From positions 8,122,001 through 8,186,000 of the forward strand of contig JAQQWL010000011.1 of NCBI GenBank assembly GCA_038363925.1: a stretch of 64,000 nucleotides of DNA, read 5' to 3'. Origin of the DNA: Apiospora phragmitis (Eukaryota > Ascomycota > Sordariomycetes > Amphisphaeriales > Apiosporaceae). This document shows, in pieces, positions 36,801 to 49,136 of this stretch. The position numbers were made by a program, and so were the translations under genes. The notes below the pieces were generated by a model. That model did not search any database. It was not told the origin of the DNA and was given only the letters and a program-made list of their open reading frames with translations. The number at the start of each line of letters is the position of its first letter. Positions within the stretch are counted from its first letter, which is position 1.

Positions 36801-38579
36801 AAAAAAAAAAGATAGAAATGCTGGTGGGGAGTGGGCTTGTCTGCCGGGCTTGGCAGTGATCTCATTTGAGGAACAATAAGTGGACTTTATCATTACAAAC
36901 CTGAACGCTCGGGTCTGCCTTTCACCTTTCAATTTCGATGTTACCAACTTGGCACGTCTGTCACATTCCCTGGGGAGCCAGACGCTCCTTTTTGTTGGCA
37001 TCGTAGCATACTCATATACAGCACATACAAAATCTGTTTAGGGACATCAAATGAATGGCCGCGAATTGGGTCGAGTAATCCCCAAGCTGCCGGTCCTCTA
37101 GCGGAGTCTGTAGGAACCCGCAGCTTCGGTTCATGATAGCCCGCAAGGAGGTTGCGTCAACTCTGAATCACTCGGGTCAATAGCAAGTCTCCTCGACGGA
37201 GAGCACGGGGAGAGTTCAGCATCAAAACGCTCCGCAGATAAACAATACCTGTATTTTTATATATACAGGAGGTTTCATCCCGGCGTGAATTACCTACGGT
37301 AGACTCGTAAGCTAGTTCAGTGGCCCGACCCACTGGCTTGCTGGTTCGGTGGCTAGCAGCTAGTGGTAGTCGCCTGTTTCGGGGCATAGTCTTGTGTTGT
37401 TTTCTAGTATCACGATTTCTCGTATCGAAGATGATTTAGACACATCTTGTCAACGCAATGTCGACGAAACAACTTGATCATTGTATGCAGAGAACCTCCA
37501 GATCATGGAGCTACTAGTCCGATAGATCGCAGCAACTAGTTGAATAGATCGAGCTAGAGTCGACACAGATAGGCGATGGCCTTCCGTGAGTGCCGTCACG
37601 TCCCTTTTCCCGCACCGGATGCCGTGCCCATGCAAAGCCGGCCGCATGTGGGTGTGTGGTGGGTGGGTGTCTATACAAGCTGTAGTATTAGTAGTATTAA
37701 CCCTTCCGCAAGTGTTTTGAGAGTTGACCGGCTCGACCAGGCTCTGTCCAGGGCTACAATACTTGGTAATAGCATTTTAGACGGTGGCCGAAACGACGTG
37801 ACGAGAGCGCGGTCGTAACAAGAAGGGAAGGAAAAGAAAGAAGGGAAAAAAGAGATTGGGCGGCCCAATGGCGGATCGCGATCGCACTCTATACTCGCAC
37901 TGTCTCGGTACTTTGGCACGTCTTTGACCCTGGTCCAGCCTGAACATGCGCCAATCAAAACGGGGCCCGCCTTGGCCACCATTTGGCTCCAAGCAGCTTT
38001 CGGGGGCTTTTACGTCTGCTGTGCCTACCTTTTTCCCAAAATTCACCCCTTATGTCACTTCTTCTCTCATGACCTCATCGCCAGCCAACTCAGACCTTCC
38101 CTTCACGAACTACGAACCGCCATCCGCAACGCAGCCGTCCGTACCGTACCGCAAAAAAAAGAGGACTGCAGCCAGCAACAGCAGCAGCAGCATCCCATCT
38201 ATCCCCCTCCCGATCCCCATACTCACTGGCTTGCCCAATCGAGGCCCCAACAAGCCGAATAAGCCAAGAAAGGAAGAAGAGGCCGCAGAGGAAGAGCAGT
38301 AATCAACGTTTTGAATCGTACCTGTCCGATTTCAATTGATTGAATCAAGAAGAAAAATCCGCCACTGCGGGAACTTCCCTGGGCTGTTCTTGTCTTGTCC
38401 GGTCTTTTGTTGCGTGTAACCTCCCCGAGCCTAGAGGTGGTTTGCCCTTTCGCAGACTGCCTCCGAAGTGCGCTGCCAATTGCTCTTTGGTCTGCCTTGT
38501 TACATCATACTCCTTCTCCCGCCCGAGTCAAAAACACACAACCACCACCCAGTCCGCTCCATAAGACCACTCCGTCATC
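33854..38579. other. Long intergenic region and atf1 leader
   Basis: 4.7 kb without a recognisable gene. Small open frames on both strands lack domain patterns and typical codon use. The last 700 bp (37,900-38,579) are C/T- and CCA-rich with several short upstream ORFs, as expected for the promoter and long 5' leader of a stress-regulator gene. There is an A-run at about 36,799-36,811. Confidence 0.5.
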
Positions 38580-40369
38580 ATGGCTGCCACTGAGACGAAA
38601 ACGTCAGAGAAAACATCGCCAGGTGAGTTTACGTTATACTCTGTCGCGCGCACATTTACCTCGTTGCCTGCATGTACCCCAATGCCTGCCTGTCCTGTCC
38701 CTCCGCAGTAGCAGTCTACTCTATGGTCACACGTCGTCGCCCATCATCGTCATTGGATCGACCGCCACTCTACCTTTAATGCACACCACCGCTATTGACA
38801 TCATCGCTAACTCACCTGCCCTTTCGTCGCTACAGTTACAAACGGCGACAAGAAGGCAAGCGACGCTGCTGCTAAGGCCGATCCTGCCAATGCTGAACCA
38901 GGCCAACCACTTGCACCACCACCTAAACCTAGCGAGACAGGCGATAGCTATTTCAACAGTAATCTGAGCCTCGAGCCGAACCCATTTGAGCAATCCTTTG
39001 GCAACGGGGGAACCGTCGAGACGCCCGGAGGAACAAAGCTGCCCAGCGTGGCTGCATTGACATCTCCGTCCTCGCTATTACCAGGAGGCACAGGAGGGAC
39101 ACCGTTTAACTGGGGTGGAGGCTCTCTTAGGACGGGACCCCTCAGTCCGGCGATGCTCTCAGGACCGACTGGCGATTATTTTGGCGATACTTCTCATACT
39201 CTGCGTGGCGGTTTTACGCCAAATGAAAGTTCGTTGCGCACCGGTCTAACACCCGGCGGAAGTGGTTCTATGTTCCCTGCCCGAGTCCCAATTCTCAAGC
39301 TCTTTATGCCCAGCTTGCCAGCGGAGGCGCGACTCCGAATACTTTGGACTTCCATCGTACTGCTATGAATGCGGCGGCAGCAAAGGCCCGCGAACAAAGC
39401 AAAGCTCCTGTAACTTCAGCTCCGCAAGAAATGACCAACGGAGTAACTGTCAAGGCGGAAGCGAAAACTGCCTTTGATCCCCACGATAACGACGCCGCCA
39501 ACGGTCTTTTCATGCTCGCCCAAGGAGCTCAACAACGAGACGCCGCCCCAACAACAAACCAACAGCAGCAGCAGCAGCAACAACAGCAACAGTATCCTGT
39601 TGGTGGTACACAGCCTAGTCACGCGCACCCAGCACCTGCCAACTCAGCCAGCACGTCTCCACAGATGAATGGTAACGGGACAGCAGTATCGGCTCGGGGT
39701 GTGAGCGAAGCAGCAAGCGGTGCGTCAGATGAGGTCGAGTCTAGTCGGCCTGCGGCGCGGGGCAAAGGCAAGCGAGGCTCGAACGCTTCTGCTGCGGCGA
39801 CAAATGGGAGACGGAAGGCCGAGGAGGCACCCGCTAAGCAGCCTGCGAGCAAGAAGGCTAAGACGGCCCCATCTCCTGAAATGGATGAGGACCACTCTTC
39901 TGATGAAGACGGTGATGAGGATGGGCACGATGCCGACGGCAAGCCCAAGTCTAAGATGACTGACGAGGAGAAGCGAAAGAACTTCCTTGAGAGGAATCGG
40001 TATGAACACCACCCCTTTGCACACCAAGTCGATACATGCTAACTCTTTTCCAGTGTTGCCGCTCTCAAGTGTCGCCAGCGCAAGAAGCAATGGCTTGCCA
40101 ATCTCCAGAACAAGGTTGAGATGTTCAGCAGCGAGAACGATGCATTAACAGCACAAATCTCGCAACTACGCGAGGAGGTTGTGAACCTAAAGACACTACT
40201 GTTAGCACACAAGGACTGTCCCGTCACTCAACAGCAAGGCCTACATGGTGCATTTATGCAGCAAGCCATGGAGTCCTACAACCCTCAGATGAACCCTTAC
40301 GGCATGGCGGCACCCATCCCGAACCAACCGGTCATGGCAGGCCAAGGAGTGCAACGGCGTTTTTCATAG
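38580..40369 (+). CDS. atf1: bZIP transcription factor of the Atf1/AtfA (ATF/CREB) family, with a frame break
   Basis: Exons 38,580-38,622, 38,836-39,999 and 40,054-40,369. Introns have GTGAGT..ACAG and GTATGA..CCAG ends, the second with branch GCTAAC. The product would be 507 residues. The N-terminal half is the Ser/Pro/Gly-rich ATF activation region, followed by a polyglutamine run (39,560-39,592) and an acidic stretch. The basic region includes N402-R403-V404-A-A and C409-R-Q-R-K-K. The zipper positions are L420, F427, L434, L441 and L448, and H-K-D-C follows, as in Atf1 proteins. Known role of the family: nuclear target of the Sty1/Hog1 stress kinase, controlling stress genes, conidia and secondary metabolism. 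The frame changes at 39,282-39,283 (one base short in GCCCG), leaving the parts before and after in different frames. The long leader has short upstream ORFs. Confidence 0.92.
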
Positions 40370-41721
40370 GAGGAAGACGTCGCCCCATTCATTCAGGACC
40401 CTGACCTTTTGAAGACGGAGACCAATACTGATGACTAATCAGTGACATGAGCCAAGATTAGGATACGGATTAGAAGAGCCGGCCTCGCCATACCATTTCG
40501 AGCCATGGCGGGGTTGGCTCAGCTCTTCAAGGCTCCCGTAGCTTGCTACTGAGTGCGGGGGTATTAATGGGTATGAAATTTTGAACGGTCCGGGGGTGTT
40601 TGACCCTCGGGCCTGTAACAACATTCTTGAATTGACGAGAATGACGGAAATGGCGTTTGGGTTCGATGGCTGTATAGTAACAAAAGACAGCCGGAGGTGG
40701 CATCATGGGGGACTTGAGACATCCTCGGGATAGCTGATTGCCATGGTTCCTCTGCGAGATATTGACAGACATGGCATATACATCAAAAGTGGTGTTTCGG
40801 AGTCGAGGAATTGTTTGTATTGCTTTGGTAGGCGTTGATAGGGGACGAAGCGTTGTGAAGTTTTTGGTGCGCAATAATTGCCGCCAGATTCTTGAGACTT
40901 TTACAAACACGCCGTTCTAGTTCAGTAGCTGAGATACGATGAGCAGTATTATACAGATAGGCAACAACAAATATAAGACGTTAAGAATTCTTTCTACCTT
41001 GATGCGTATGGAACAATGACTGAAAACATGGCCATGTTTTGTGTGGCTTAAGTTATGGTATTTTCGTCACGATTTCTGCTTGTATGAATTACCTAGCTGG
41101 CCAGATGCGATATGATACTCGAGATCAGTACATAAAACCGCAGCCACTGCATACAGTAATTGAGAATTGAGCCCAGGATGGTTTAGATATCATTAGGAAT
41201 TCAAGTCAATTGACTGAATGATGTGCCAAGGCTAAGAAGCATGAGGACCATAGGGGGATCGCGAAGTGGGGCAAGTCATGAGGGAGTTTAAACGGTGTGT
41301 GGCCCGTGCACTTTTTGGTGGTCGCTGCCACTTCTCCAAAGTAAACATTGGAAAGACGCCTCGCAGCCTCACCTCTCAATTCGCGCCTCAATACCGCCAG
41401 CCCCACCTTGGAACGACTCTACGATTCGGAGCAAATAGCAACATTAATACCAATGCCCGGCGATATCCATGCCTTCGAACCAATCGACTGAAATACATCT
41501 CCGACACGTTACTTAATTGACGACGCGACTGCTTCATCTTTTTTTTCCGCGCGCTACAACCATACATTCGTGGGTTTCGAGGGGGTCACCGCATACCGAG
41601 GGATCGCGACTTGAGAGCTACACCACCACGACAACGCCGACGACACCGAGGTCGCCCCCAGTGACGCGTTTATAATCGATCTTTATGTTTTCCCTTGGAT
41701 TGAGCGACATTATCTTTATCC
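40370..41721. other. Intergenic, atf1 terminator side and dsn1 promoter
   Basis: No gene pattern on either strand. It holds the 3' flank of atf1 and the promoter of the next gene on the same strand; a T-run with CGCGCG lies at about 41,536-41,552. Confidence 0.5.
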
Positions 41722-43428
41722 ATGACGACGCTTGTGAAGACACGGCAGCCGCTACAAGTACTTAGCATGAGCAATCAGCCGGGCAAGCGACGCCGCAGCT
41801 CGCGCCTCGCCTGTATGTCGCGTCTTTTTTTTCGTCCTATCGGCTTAGAGAAGGAAATACAAGCTGCGGGAGGAATGGATTGGAATGAGTGGGGTAGATG
41901 TGTTGGAACTATATGCTGACCTTATCGCTTTTGCAGCATACGACGAGCAAGACGGCGATTTTCTCTTTACGCGGGGGCCGAAGAAGGCGAAGACGGCGCA
42001 TCCAGAACCGATCCCTGAGGATGAAATAGCATCAGTACCGGCTCCGGCGCCGAAGAAAGCCGGGCGGCCCAGGAAGACCAAGGCTCCCGTGGCCCGTGTG
42101 GTGGAAGAGTCGCCACCCGCCCCCTCCTAGGAGAATATCTACGCGAAGGTCGAGTCAGCAAGCAGTCCACCTAGAAGAGCCCGTTGCAGCTCCAGTTGCA
42201 CCGGCTACCACGCGATCCAAACGGAGCTTGCAGGGACGGCCGCGCTCCCCAACACCACCTGAGCAGCCGGTGGAGGAACCGAGACCGAAAGCTGCCAGGA
42301 ATGGAGTGACAAAGAAGACGAAAACACGCGAAAAGCCGCCGCCACTTCCACCTACACCACCACCGCCAGCGGCACCGCCAGCAAAAGCGACATCAACGCC
42401 GATGGAAGTCGATGGAGTGGAGGACAGCGCGCATACTAAGACATCAGACACCAAGAAAATCGCGCTGCCCTTCAGCGACACGCCCATAATCAACCGCAAC
42501 AAAGACATGCGAAGGAAAACAGGCGCGCGGCGTAGCAGTCTGGGCATGCGGGGGCGGAGAGCCAGCTCTCTAATCGATAGCGGGCATAGCGCCATACCGC
42601 ATCGTGAGGTCGCTCCGAGCGAGTTTTACAAGCATATCGAGGCTGAAGGGCTTAGCGAGCCGCGGCGCATGAAGCAGCTGTTGACTTGGTGCGGGGAGCG
42701 CGCTCTCAGTAGCAAGCCGCCGTTGGGCAATCCGAATTCTAATGCTATTCTCGGTGCCCGGGCGATACAAGACCAGCTCCTGAAGGACTTTGGGTCGAAA
42801 TCGGAGTTCTCAGACTGGTTCACAAGGGAGGATGCTCCGCGGCCCCCGGCGATTGAGAAGCCCAATCCCGGAATATCGAGCACGAGGAGAAGATTGCAGA
42901 GTTGGAGGAAAGGATAAAACGGTAAGTGTTGACCCCCAATCACAGTGACTCTCATGATGTCGATCTAACACAGGCTACAGATTAAAAGCCGAAAAGAAGA
43001 CATGGCAATCTCTAAAACAAGCTCCTCCGGAATTGCCGCCCCTTTTCCCACCGTCAGAAACTTCGTCTGAGCAGCAGCCGCCAGACCCATCTCTGCTCGA
43101 TGCGGAAGAAGCACAGATACTGGCTTCCCTGACAGACACGACGACAAACTTTGCGAATCTGAGGATCCAGACGCAATCACGGGTGCAAGCGCTCCAGGCC
43201 TCCTTGGAGTTCAAGGTGGACCACCTGGGCGACAGCATTCACAAGGTAGAGCAGCGGGTCAGCACGGCCGGGCGCGAGGCCGACCGGATCCTGGCGCTCA
43301 GCGCAGTGCGGCTGAGGGAGCGCGAGCTGAAGGAGAAGACGGCCGCCGGCACCAAGGAAATGCCCGTTATGGAAGTGTTGCGGAGTCTAGGTAGGATATT
43401 ACCGGAGGCCGACGATGATGGTAGCTGA
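41722..43428 (+). CDS. dsn1: Kinetochore protein Dsn1/Mis13 (Mis12/MIND complex), with two frame breaks
   Basis: Exons 41,722-41,812, 41,937-42,921 and 42,981-43,428. Introns are GTATGT..GCAG (branch GCTGAC) and GTAAGT..ACAG (branch TCTAAC). The total is 1,524 nt, about 507 residues. Recognisable are the basic N-terminus, a long Pro-rich linker, the Mis13 block with IALPFSDTPIINRNKD and the GRRASSLI sequence (an Aurora-kinase-type R-R-x-S site), the FYKHI..GL.EP.RMKQLL.WC core, and a C-terminal coiled coil. Known role: in the Mis12 complex it joins inner to outer kinetochore. Near 42,120-42,125 the frame gains one base (C run), and near 42,870 it loses one (CCCGG). The two breaks cancel, and no GT-AG intron fits either. 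ATG 41,767 is an alternative start. Confidence 0.88.
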
Positions 43429-44794
43429 TCGATTGATGGATGCTCATGAGGCATAAATGCCATACTCTCTCTCTCGTCAGTTGGCTTCCCTGGGCGGGCG
43501 GCAAATAGAAAGAGAAGAAAGCATTTGCACACACACACATTGGACTTGGCGTCGTTTTTGTTTTGTTTCTGTTTCTCTGGGATGGGGGCGAAACTGCTGC
43601 AACCTTTTTTAACTTGGAAGATACCACTTTTTGTTTTCAACCCGAACTTGAAGAGAACAAGCTTGATGGAGAAGAGGGAGAGGAAGTCGAGGAGGAGAAG
43701 GAGCAGAGGCAGACACACAGTCATGAGATGACCTACCTACTCACTCACTTGGTGTCAAGAAGCAGTAGAGTAGCAAGGTGGTTGGTGTTGCTGTTGCTGT
43801 CGTTCATCTTGTCATGTTTGTGGACCGTATATGAGATAATGACGGAATGAGAATGGGACCCCTGATAACATTCTAGACTCCTCTCGAGTAGCCCTTTTTC
43901 GCCTTTGCTCCATGTGTACAGCTCCTTCTTTGCCAAACTAGTGGTGGGGAGAGATGGGCTGCTTCGGTCACGTTCTCTCCGAGCCGAAGCGCTACCCAAA
44001 TTTATGCGACAATGCTCATGAACACCGGGCGGTCGGTCGGTCGGTCCATACAATGCCAGAGAGGTATGAGATGACACCACGAGTCCTTGAGGTTGCTTCT
44101 GCACACATCGTATGACAAGGTCCTCCAACTTGGAAGCGGTGTTGTATAGATACACCAAGCCTTGGACCAGTTCTGCCCCAGCAAGACGACTGGACCATCC
44201 GAGTGCTGTCAAATTGCAAGGCGTCGCCGTAGAAAAATAACCAGGTACGAGGCCGTTTTGAAGGCCGACGAGGACAACAACTACAACAACAACAACAAAC
44301 CGCTTGCCATTGAAACTAGTAACATCCTCCTACTTTTCAATTCCCACTGCTCTAGAAAAGAAGTGTGGCTTCGAAGGAACGGCTACTGCGAAGAAGTGCA
44401 AGCTACCTCGACTCTTGCGGCACACCACAATCTATACTTAGTAACAGTAGAGTAAGTCTTCCATATGATCGTTCGTTCACTTGACCTCAATCCGGTGTTA
44501 GGTGGAGGTGGGATAATTAGGGACGAGATAGCCGGCAATGGGATGGCTGGCAATGGGTTACTCAGCCTGTGATTATCAATGGTCTGAACTAGGACACAGT
44601 AATTACATCAATATGGAAAAGTCTGGTTTATTTGCGTAGGGTAACTATATTCATTAATGCCCGCCTATGTACGGTAACCGTGTCTAGGATAAGTAGTGAG
44701 CCCAGGATTCCGACTCGAACAGCCAAAACAGTGGTATCAACGTTCCAACCAATTACTTCCGCTCCCTGATATACTTCGAGGCCTCCCCATCGCT
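43429..44794. other. Intergenic between convergent genes
   Basis: 3' flanks of dsn1 (plus) and the secreted-protein gene (minus). A GGTC microsatellite (about 44,031-44,045) and an (ACA)n run (about 44,281-44,300) are seen. Open frames here have no protein pattern. Confidence 0.5.
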
Positions 44795-45540
44795 TTAAGG
44801 CAAATCGAATTCGAGGTTCTCGTAAGAATCGTTGGTGGTGTCAAACACCTTGTTGGAGTGAAGGTCATAGTTTTTAGGGCCCGTGGTATAGTTGTCTGGA
44901 GCATGGAAATACGACCCGTGGCACAGTAGGAGGTAGTTGACAGTACCTAACACACCGTTCTGGACGCATCCGCGCTTGCTATATCCAGGGTTGGCAACTT
45001 GGCACTTTCCCATGAGTCGGTTGTCGAGGTCCCAAAGCCCGTGATCTTGGCGACTCCCAAAGGTGTCCCGGCGGTAAGCTTGTAGGCAAAGAGAGACAAG
45101 TCAGCAAGTCGGTTTATTGAGGTCTCAATGAGATGAATGAAAGGAGCTTGTTCGCTTGATAGAGAAAGGCGATTGAGTGAATGAGATGGAGAGGGAGAAA
45201 AACTTACTCCAGTGCCTTGGCCCTTGCCCCAGTTGACCTCAACTGCTTCGGGGTCCGTATAGTTGCCAACGACTCGGACGCCGACGTGTTCATCATCGTT
45301 CACAGTTTCCTTGTAGTCCCAGAGTTTGCCTATCTCGCAGGGGTTGGGGGCGAGGCCGGCTTTGGTGACTGGCCAGAAGAACGCACTTCTGTTGCGGGGA
45401 TCGTTTCCGTCCACAGGTAGAGGCGGTACGTAGTCCACCATGACGAAGTCAGTGCGCTCGGGGGTCTCAGCACCTGCGACCATGAGGGCAGCCGAGGTGG
45501 CAATGAGCACGGCAGACTTGGTGGAGAACATTGAGAACAT
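44795..45540 (-). CDS. Small secreted protein, unknown function
   Basis: Start ATG at 45,540. Exon 1 begins with a signal peptide (about 25 residues, hydrophobic A/L/V core, A-G-A before the likely cut) and continues with an acidic, Pro-rich mature part. Two splice readings are possible. The strong donor GTAAGT (45,207) with the acceptor at 45,079 gives 154 residues ending in T-V-C. A donor 4 nt further (GTTTTT, 45,203) gives 206 residues, running through G-L-W-D-L-D-N-R, four further cysteines and N-Y-T sites to a stop at 44,795. The longer frame has better codon use and continues 69 codons past the other, so I prefer it; a one-base assembly error near the donor is the alternative. No known domain. 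A secreted or cell-wall role is inference. Confidence 0.65.
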
Positions 45541-47090
45541 TGTGACGAAGAGTTGTTGGTTGTGTCTGTGGAGTTGTGGCGGAAGTAGACTGGTGAGAGT
45601 GAATGAATGACGTGAGACCTGAAGAGCCAAGAAAGAAAGAAAGACAAGAAGAAGTTGAAGTGTTGATGCGGTAGTGGTAGTGCTGCTGTGATAGTTGTGT
45701 TTGGTGTTTTGGGATGAGATGAAGAACGGGAGTCCTGAGAGCCTGAAAAATGGGAGAATAAGGGCCCTTTTATATGGCGGCCCAGAGGGAGGGAGGGAAA
45801 GCTGATTTGTATACACACCCCAATGATGAGTACCTGTTGGGAGTGTTGAGCTGCGTTGAGGGCATGTGCCTGCTTTCGTGAAGCGAGTAGGCATGCGTTT
45901 CGTGGACTGGATGGAAGTTGCGTTTGATAGAAGACAGCAGGTAAGAACACCACATTCGCGTCATGATGCCCTGGGCTCTGGCACGTGCGGCACCAAAGCA
46001 AAGAGCCAGTAAGTAGCTGAGGCAAGTGGCAGCAGTCCGGATGGATACGTCTGAGTCACTGAGAAAGGGGTGCCTTCTCTTTCCATCCTCGAGACTGTGC
46101 CAACCAACCACCAAACCCACCAGGTCATGGTGGGACCTGGAGGCAGTTCCTACTGCACTTGCAGGTAGGGCGTAGACTTCAACATCCAACATTGGGTCGG
46201 CAGCAGGTGGTTGGGAGTGATTTTGTTAGTCTGGTAAGAAGTAGGCAAGTAGGTAAATTTAGGTAGATGATGTCGTTGCACATGAAAAACCAGCGTCATC
46301 CTGGGGAAGGTGCTTGGTATGGTCAGGTCTAGACGCACGTGAACACCTGGGTAAGGGGCACCTACCTTCTGTGTTTTGTTTCAGTGTTAGGAGGGAGAGT
46401 ATGTGTCTGATGTCACTGCATGTGAGTGTTGGTGTGGATGCAAGTGAATCGCAAGTTGATATCGAGGCAAGCACTGGCAACATACCTCCCAGACTAGAAC
46501 AGTCTGCAATACCCGTCCACCTGGTTTGTGGACATTCACATGAATCAATGTGCCTATATGCAATGCAGTTGGACTGGAAGCTGGCTGCCGTTTGGGCATG
46601 ACGTGTTCAATGTGCTCATGCTGTTTCCATCTAAGATAGTCTATCGTGGTAGAGAAGGCTCGCTTCCACCGACTGCCTTTTCATGCGTTTGGTATGTAAT
46701 CGAATTGACCTAGAGAACCATTCGCATCATCGGGCACTTGGTACCGCATCTCAACGTTTGGGAACATAGTATATGACATAATGCAAATGTAGCAATGCCT
46801 CCGTCGAGTATGTAGTCACTTCTCTCAATGTATACCTTGGATGCCGTCAAGCAGGAACTGTAAGGCCATATGAAGTTGCGTCATTTGGTACCTGCATCAG
46901 GCTCGCCCGTCATGCCATCCGGGCATGTTCTGCATGCCTATGTACCTAGGTAGTCGCCGTTCATCTCCAGCCCCCCTATTCATAACCGGAGTAGAGTGCA
47001 CGGCTGGTCTCAAACTGTGAATCCCCAATCCATCTGCGGCAATCACGGATAGCCCGCCATCGATGTTCCGTAAGCACTTCCATCCTCCCC
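45541..47090. other. Intergenic, promoter of the secreted-protein gene
   Basis: C/T-rich leader (on the minus strand) up to about 45,780 with a TATA-like TTTTATATGG (45,767-45,776). Beyond that no gene pattern is visible on either strand. Confidence 0.5.
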
Positions 47091-47844
47091 TCAGACAGGA
47101 TAGGCCACATGACTGCGTACGTAGCAGCCCTTCGACTCGCGGTCCTGGCCACAGCAATCCCACACCCAGACCCGACCACTGAGCGGTAGGGTATGCCGGC
47201 GGCGGGCTCTTCTTCTACCCCTGGGCGGGTTGCGCTGATAAGGCCGGTTGATGAGTATGCCTATGAGAAGTCTGCTGTCACTACTTGCTTTCCAAGGGGG
47301 GTTGTGCGATAAGAGGGTGTAGGTTGCAGCGTGCGTGGACTTACCCCAATGGTAGACACAGGCGCTGGGAGCATTGTATTTCTCCAAGTACCTTTGTCCA
47401 CATTCAAAACACTCCTTCGGCTCCGGCTCGCATGCCGAGGCTGATCCGGAACTGTCGTGGTAGAAGTAGTTGTGCTTGCTCTTGCTTGGGTTAGGATCCG
47501 ATCGAACAGCTGCCTTGACCTCCGATGGAGCAGCCTCGATCATGTCAACCTTCTGGCCATACTGGGTGGTATGGTCAGCACACGAATCTCACACGAATAG
47601 CAAATGAGTTATGAGTTACCTTGGATGCACCATAGTCATCGCCAAGTTCAGCCTTCGTGCCACAATCAGGGGTGGCGGGCAACTCCTTTCCACATGAAGG
47701 GTCAAAGGGGGTCGGCGTGAAGGTGTCAGGAAGACTGGCCTGCTCAACAGCGTGTGACGGACGCAGGGGCATATGATCCTTGCGGTAGAGGAGCTTCGAT
47801 TCATGCCGTGTCTTGCATCCATCACTGAGCGACATGTTGGCCAT
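47091..47844 (-). CDS. Cys-rich putative zinc-binding protein, unknown function
   Basis: Exons 47,844-47,620, 47,561-47,345 and 47,260-47,091; introns GTAACT..CCAG (branch GCTGACC) and GTAAGT..ATAG; 203 residues. The central part has C-F-E-C-G, then C-V-Y-H-W-G, and the C-terminus W-D-C-C-G-Q-D..K-G-C-Y-x-x-S-H-V. This spacing (CxxC, CxxH.G, WxCC, GCxxxxH) is like small fungal zinc-binding domains related to CHORD-type modules. The third exon is the weak point: another frame (starting AYSSTG, with VEEEPAAG) looks more protein-like up to the W-D-C-C motif, so the acceptor may differ or one G may be missing near 47,185. The start could also be the ATG at 47,835. No signal peptide is visible. 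Confidence 0.6.
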
Positions 47845-49136
47845 TTTCTTGATCAACTGTTGGGGAGACAGACATTTTGGCAGATGGTGGTTGGAGAACG
47901 CAATAAGTGGTGTTGAGATAGTGAAGCCAATGTAGCTCGAGATGCTCTCGGTTCGCGCTTATGGGATATTGAGTGTTGCTGTTTATTCCGCTGGAAACCG
48001 ACTCGAGAGCAGGAAAACGAAGCAATAAGAGCAGGATGCCGGTGCAAGAGTGAAACCGAGATATTGTGAAGCCAAGGAAAAGGCAGCGATTGTTGGGTTT
48101 AGCAGCACGATGGTGTGAAAGCTGTGTGTTGGTGGTGGTAGGAAGCCAGGAAGCAATTGAGTGGCACAGAAGGAACTCTTGATTGATGGATCTGCTCCTA
48201 AGTGGTGCTATTTGTACAGTCAAGGGCAGGAATAAGAAAGTGAATGGCATCTGAAGTGATGTTGAATACAATCCGCGATTGATTGTTATGCTGCCGTTGG
48301 CTCCTCACTTGGGTGGCACGCCGGCTTCAGATCGAACTGGCGGCGACATTGAATACAGATCGAACTGGCGGCAACATTGAATACAATCAGCAGGTATACG
48401 CTTGCATGAGAACAGACGAACAATAGATACAATGGCTTCTTCCTCTGCGCAATGTCGATGTGATCATACAACTTGTTCTTTGTAATTTAGGGAAGGGGTT
48501 CACGATGCCATTGAGATGAACACAAAACTGCATGAAGCCGGCACACTCATACATACAGTGGCCACTCTCATGATATAGACGTGATAGGATCAACACAAAC
48601 ATGATATTCTGTCAAAGTTGAAGTCAACAAGGAGACTTTCATCAATGGCGTGCGATTGCGACAGGCCGATGAAGATACCCCCTCTTGAATCTGTTCAATG
48701 AGTTCGATCCACAATTCAGGATGAAAGCAAGCAAAATACCAGGCCAGGTACACAGCTGCCTGAATATACATTCTAATATCTCAAGGTCTGTCCTGTGAAA
48801 TGGGCAATATCAGCGTACAATATCTTACTACACCATGATAGGCCTTCCGTTCTATCTCCCTGCTCTACCCATTCCGCTGTTTTACAAGTGCTAATACACA
48901 AGACAACATACACAAATCTCTTACAACTCCAGCAGTAAAAAAGTCCTGCTGGCACACACTTCCCTTTTGACCTCTATCAGCTTCAATGAGCAAACAGAGC
49001 GCGGTAGATAGCCCTCTTCACAGGCCGTTCCAAAAACCTGACTGTGCCGCCACATACCTCCTTTCCCTCAGCTCAATTTCCTTAGTCACGCCCCCATCAG
49101 TGCTTCAAGCTGGGCATGAACCCCATCCCACCCCCC
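47845..49136. other. Intergenic with a short tandem duplication
   Basis: No gene pattern. A 28-bp unit starting AGATCGAACTGGCGGC is present twice head to tail (48,329-48,384) with one G/A difference. The region holds the promoter of the zinc-binding gene and the 3' flank of the SDHAF2 gene. Confidence 0.55.
48329..48384. repeat. 28-bp tandem duplication (2 copies)
   Basis: Two adjacent copies of a unit starting AGATCGAACTGGCGGC and ending GAATAC, differing in one base (GCGAC against GCAAC). Confidence 0.9.

Noticed and set aside
36486..37001. 171-codon minus-strand frame
   Set aside because: Mixed low-complexity sequence over an A-run, no recognisable protein features, no support from neighbours.
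42089..42130. A 42-bp intron (GTGGCC..CTAG) explaining the first dsn1 frame change
   Set aside because: No GT donor in the needed phase joins the two frames, it has no branch site, and it would be unusually short; an indel fits better.
46314..46713. Plus-strand frames of 61-95 codons upstream of the Cys-rich gene
   Set aside because: No protein pattern, no splice continuation, overlapping frames on the other strand.
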